From Glandiceps talaboti (lineage: Eukaryota > Hemichordata > Enteropneusta > Spengelidae), in the NCBI RefSeq assembly GCF_964340395.1, contig NC_135558.1:6045001-6109000 (forward strand): a DNA stretch of 64,000 bases, written 5' to 3'. The notes under the pieces were generated by a model. The model made no database searches. It saw nothing but the letters and a program-made list of their open reading frames with translations, and was not told the DNA's origin. The translations under genes were made by a program, and so were the position numbers. This document shows positions 62,386 to 64,000 of this stretch, in pieces (the first letter of the stretch is position 1; every line of letters begins with the position of its first letter).

Positions 62386-62650
62386 GTTGTGTTGTGTGGT
62401 GTTGTGTGGTGTGGTGTGGTGTGGTGTGGTGTGGTGTGGTGTGGTGTTGTGTTGTGTTGTGTTGTGTTGTGTTGTGTTGTGTTGTGTTGTGTTGTGTTGT
62501 GTTGTGTTGTGTTGTGCTGTGCAGTGTGGTATGTTGTGTTGTGTTGTGTTGTGTTGTGTGTGGTATTGTGCAGTGCGATGTTGTGTGGTGTGGTGTGGTA
62601 TTGTGTTGTGTTGTGTTGTGTTGTGTTGTGTTGTGTTGTGTTGTGTGGGG
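62386..62650. repeat. (GTGTT)n/(GTGGT)n pentanucleotide repeat
   Basis: Alternating blocks of GTGGT and GTGTT pentamers with short CAGTG/CTGTG interruptions. All open frames over it on both strands are low complexity. Confidence 0.95.
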
Positions 62651-63442
62651 TAGGGTGGGATGGGGTCGTATAGTGTAGTGTGGTATGCAAGGCATATAAT
62701 AAATATAAAAAATGCAATGGTGTGTCATTTGTTTTCTGGAACTGAGATAGAGAATCAAACATTGATATGTTTATGGTACATTATTATTTGATGGAAACCT
62801 GATAACATGTATGTCGTGTGTTCTGGATTGAGATAGGGTTTAATAGAAAGAAGGAAAGGTAATTCAACAAAAAGAACAGCAAGATGAGTAATCATGTGAA
62901 ATGAATCATCTGATGAAGTCATCAGAAGTTTATATTAGCAGCAGTATATGCTGTGATGAGGTAAAATTTATTGTCTGTGGCGTATTAATTTTTATAGACC
63001 TATTTATAGTTCCATAATTATGACATAAACATATGAACCTGTCTGTATCATTATGTTGATTTTATTATCCAGAGTTTGGAATCAAACTGTTAGCTTCTAC
63101 GTTATATTGATCTGTCATACCTAATGAATAAATGAATTGATTAATTAATTTAATTAATACAAGAGTTTTATACCGTAAAATTAGAGTAATTAGTGACACA
63201 AATTCTTCTTCTGAGATTCGTTGTAAAGTTTGTACGGATGTAGTGAATGAAATAAAGGAGTAAATGTTAAAATTTATGAACTGAATACAGTTATTTTGTA
63301 ATTTTCAGTGATCAGCAGACATGTCAGTTTGTCATGCATATTTGCTGAGATGTAGAAATCTCATTGCTGTCAGATAATAATGGTGTCTAACATTCACATC
63401 TATGTATAGCTACTTATCTAATAGCTGATAGCACAATTTTAA

Positions 63443-63841
63443 AGTGGCCATATGGACGAGGATTGGGTATTTATTTTGATTTATAAAACAATTTTATCAT
63501 GGCTTCCTACTTGAAAAATCAATGTGAAAGAACACATGCCAAGTCTGTGTTTGTAACTCAATAAATTGCAAAAGATTAATAAATGTGTAAAATGTTTGTT
63601 ATTGTACACACAATAGCAAACCTTTTACACATTTTTTTTAACTTTTTGCAATTTATTGAGTACACACAATAGGAAACATTTTACACATTTAAAAAAAAAA
63701 ACTTTTTGCAATTTATTAAGTTACAAACACAGACCTGGTCAATGTTGTTTCACATTGATTTTTCAAGTAGGAAGCCATGATAAAATTGTTTTATAAATTA
63801 AAAAGCCAAAGCAAATACCCAATGGTCGACATATGGCCACT
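63443..63841. mobile_element. 399-bp foldback MITE
   Basis: Starts AGTGGCCATATGGACGAGGA and ends CGACATATGGCCACT. The long inverted arms contain ATGGCTTCCTACTTGAAAAA, TGTTTGTAACTCAATAAATT and their complements. Near the centre, a TTTTACACATTT...TTTTTGCAATTTATT segment is present twice in the right half. TTTAA flanks both ends (63,438-63,442 and 63,842-63,846), compatible with a TTAA or TA target. A truncated relative lies at 53,718-53,995. Confidence 0.8.
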
Positions 63842-64000
63842 TTTAAAGAAAAGTATTTTACAAGCTTATATAATATGTATAGCAAATAAATATAAGATAG
63901 TGAATGTTGATATATATTTCATGTTGTTTTAAAGAATGGAGTCATTTTGATAAAGGAATATTTTGTGTATATTAAATTTCTTATTTCATATGCTTCTGGT

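Larger units (their letters stand above)
60480..62850. repeat. old, diverged tandem array (~160-215-bp unit)
   Basis: Phrases related to ATAGAAACCTGATAACTTAC recur near 61,364, 61,789, 61,949, 62,140, 62,355 and 62,790. They are often followed by TACATGTGTTGTG and GATTGAGATAGGGTT. TGTGTTGT and GAATCAAACATTGAT phrases recur between them. Spacing is roughly 160-215 bp or twice that. The pentanucleotide tract at 62.4-62.65 kb appears to have grown from the GTGTTGTG segment of one unit. Outer limits are approximate. Confidence 0.55.
49026..64000 (+). other. putative second intron, continuing past the window
   Basis: Starts at the GTAAGG donor. No further exon with paired splice sites and coding character was found to the window's end, so the intron is at least 15 kb if the model holds. 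Outside the separately listed elements, 49,028-50,346, 50,527-51,835, 51,913-52,651, 52,751-53,717, 54,000-56,502, 57,096-58,456 and 62,851-63,437 show nothing recognisable. A minor 23-bp triplication (TGATAAAMTAGTC phrases) lies at about 56,163-56,218. Confidence 0.35.

Noticed and set aside
62268-62762. Cys/Val-rich and Thr/His-rich frames up to 139 codons
   Set aside because: Translations of the pentanucleotide repeat.

Overview
This is eukaryotic, almost certainly metazoan, non-coding DNA: AT-rich, dense in microsatellites, mobile-element remnants and local tandem repeats, with introns and no bacterial or viral gene layout. Short tRNA-headed SINE-like repeats and many short inverted-repeat (MITE-like) elements suit a marine invertebrate (invertebrate deuterostome or lophotrochozoan). 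The species cannot be fixed from the sequence. Most open frames here are simple repeats read as protein and were discarded.

Left part (1-29,300): no confident host gene. It holds long microsatellites, a compound tetranucleotide tract (2.1-2.5 kb), dispersed repeats built around (TCTG)n, a fragment resembling Crypton/DUF3504 tyrosine-recombinase proteins on the minus strand (8.1-8.5 kb), a near-perfect palindrome (8.72-8.88 kb), and a 31-copy, 44-bp satellite in exact register (11.43-12.79 kb). Several repeats between 19.9 and 29.1 kb occur as inverted pairs.

Right part (29,300-64,000): best read as the 5' end of one large plus-strand gene. A promoter-like segment with CRE-like and CCAAT motifs (29.3 kb) precedes a possible non-coding first exon ending at a splice donor (29,477). 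About 19.4 kb downstream a 101-bp exon (48,925-49,025) has a branch point, acceptor, donor and a good start codon, and opens a 26-residue SAM-domain-like N-terminus. A broken second copy of this exon lies 3.7 kb further on. No later exon was found, so the gene would run beyond the window.

The introns of this model carry at least six short inverted-repeat elements with recognisable boundaries or target duplications, two copies of one SINE-like family in opposite orientation, and several tandem arrays (40, 56-60, about 71, 106, about 165 bp, and a diverged array at 60.5-62.8 kb). One element (59,074-59,537) interrupts a 165-bp array, and sister units show its empty site. Everything beyond the single SAM-like exon is non-coding as far as can be seen. 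No tRNA or rRNA gene, CRISPR array or operon was recognised.
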